A DNA stretch of 6,444 nucleotides, taken from JAJXWB01 sp036796555. GTDB lineage: Bacteria > Pseudomonadota > Alphaproteobacteria > Rhizobiales > Beijerinckiaceae. The notes beneath the pieces were generated by a model. The model saw only the letters and a program-made list of their open reading frames with translations. It was not told the origin of the DNA and ran no database searches. The translations under genes and the position numbers were made by a program. The stretch is from NCBI GenBank assembly GCA_036796555.1, contig DAIRCS010000207.1, forward strand, positions 1 through 6,444, read 5' to 3'. Shown in pieces: positions 6,339 through 6,444 of this stretch (position 1 is the first letter of the stretch; each line of letters starts with the position of its first letter).

Positions 6339-6361
6339 TAATCCGCCGCAGAAGCGGATTA
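6339..6361 (+). repeat. Perfect 8-bp inverted repeat just upstream of the mucR-like start
   Basis: TAATCCGC (6339-6346) and GCGGATTA (6354-6361) are exact reverse complements around a 7-base spacer. The right arm ends 18 bp before the ATG. There is no U tract on either strand, so it is not an intrinsic terminator. It could be a hairpin in the mRNA leader near the ribosome binding site, or a dimeric operator. The repeat is seen directly; its role is inference. Confidence 0.6.
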
Positions 6362-6379
6362 CGTGGAAAGAAAGCTGAG

Positions 6380-6444
6380 ATGGCAGAAACTACAGCTCAA
6401 GCCCCCTACATCGAGCTGGCTGCCGACATCGTGTCGGCCTATGT
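6380..6444 (+). CDS. mucR: MucR/Ros-family transcriptional regulator, N-terminal fragment (cut by window edge)
   Basis: Only the first 21 codons and two bases are present. The peptide begins MAETTAQAPYIELAADIVSA and continues with Tyr. The segment YIELAADIVSAY closely matches the conserved N-terminal motif of alphaproteobacterial MucR/Ros/RosR proteins, which are zinc-finger, H-NS-like silencers controlling exopolysaccharide, motility and cell-cycle genes. The diagnostic Cys2His2 finger lies beyond the window, so the call rests on this motif alone. The ATG at 6380 has a purine-rich GGAAAG (6365-6370) nine bases upstream, a modest ribosome binding site. The long AT-rich upstream region fits an autoregulated member of this family. 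Confidence 0.8.
   Translation, partial: MAETTAQAPYIELAADIVSAY

Larger units (their letters stand above)
6041..6379. other. 339-bp divergent intergenic region between msrB and the mucR-like gene
   Basis: The first 80 bp next to msrB are GC-rich like the rest of the window. From about 6120 to 6340 the sequence is clearly more AT-rich, with many T-runs and TpA steps. It holds the msrB ribosome binding site, a candidate promoter for the rightward gene (6238-6266), three AGAAT copies at 10-11 bp spacing (6170, 6181, 6191), and a perfect inverted repeat (6339-6361). A leftward open frame crosses it (6064-6330), but its start has no ribosome binding site, and it would fill the promoter region with a composition unlike the neighbouring genes, so I do not call it. 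MucR/Ros proteins are known to bind AT-rich upstream DNA, including their own promoters, so autoregulation here is plausible but inferred. Confidence 0.7.

Overview
The window looks like an ordinary chromosomal segment of a GC-rich alphaproteobacterium, most likely of the order Hyphomicrobiales (Rhizobiales). The basis is the strong GC bias at third codon positions, a rhizobial-type SodB/SodM superoxide dismutase, an alphaproteobacterial-type oligopeptidase B, and the start of a MucR/Ros-family regulator at the right edge, a family largely confined to Alphaproteobacteria. Genus cannot be decided from this stretch.

Layout, left to right: a complete methyl-accepting chemotaxis protein (11-1687, +); a strong bidirectional intrinsic terminator (1708-1740); an Fe/Mn superoxide dismutase (1755-2351, -); a 166-bp divergent promoter region; an unrecognised proline-rich protein with two membrane helices and a compact C-terminal module (2518-3498, +), whose real start is a GTG behind a perfect AGGAGG; oligopeptidase B (3502-5607, -), whose stop lies only 3 bp from the convergent stop of the proline-rich gene; methionine sulfoxide reductase B (5627-6040, -), which is upstream of oligopeptidase B and probably co-transcribed with it; a 339-bp intergenic region, more AT-rich than the rest, with promoter-like elements and a perfect 8-bp inverted repeat; and the first 21 codons of a mucR-like gene (6380 to the edge, +).

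Functionally, three of the six genes deal with oxidative damage or damaged peptides: superoxide removal (SOD), repair of methionine-R-sulfoxide (MsrB) and cleavage of short basic peptides (oligopeptidase B). MsrB and oligopeptidase B form a likely two-gene operon (19-nt gap). SOD is a separate unit, so any shared regulation is inference. The chemotaxis receptor and the MucR-type regulator belong to separate units.

I see no mobile element, CRISPR array, rRNA, tRNA or phage gene, and no convincing new multi-gene system. The items most worth a second look are the uncharacterised proline-rich membrane protein with its conserved-looking C-terminal module, the altered substrate-pocket residues of oligopeptidase B, the hairpin just upstream of the mucR start, and the nearly touching convergent gene ends at 3498/3502.
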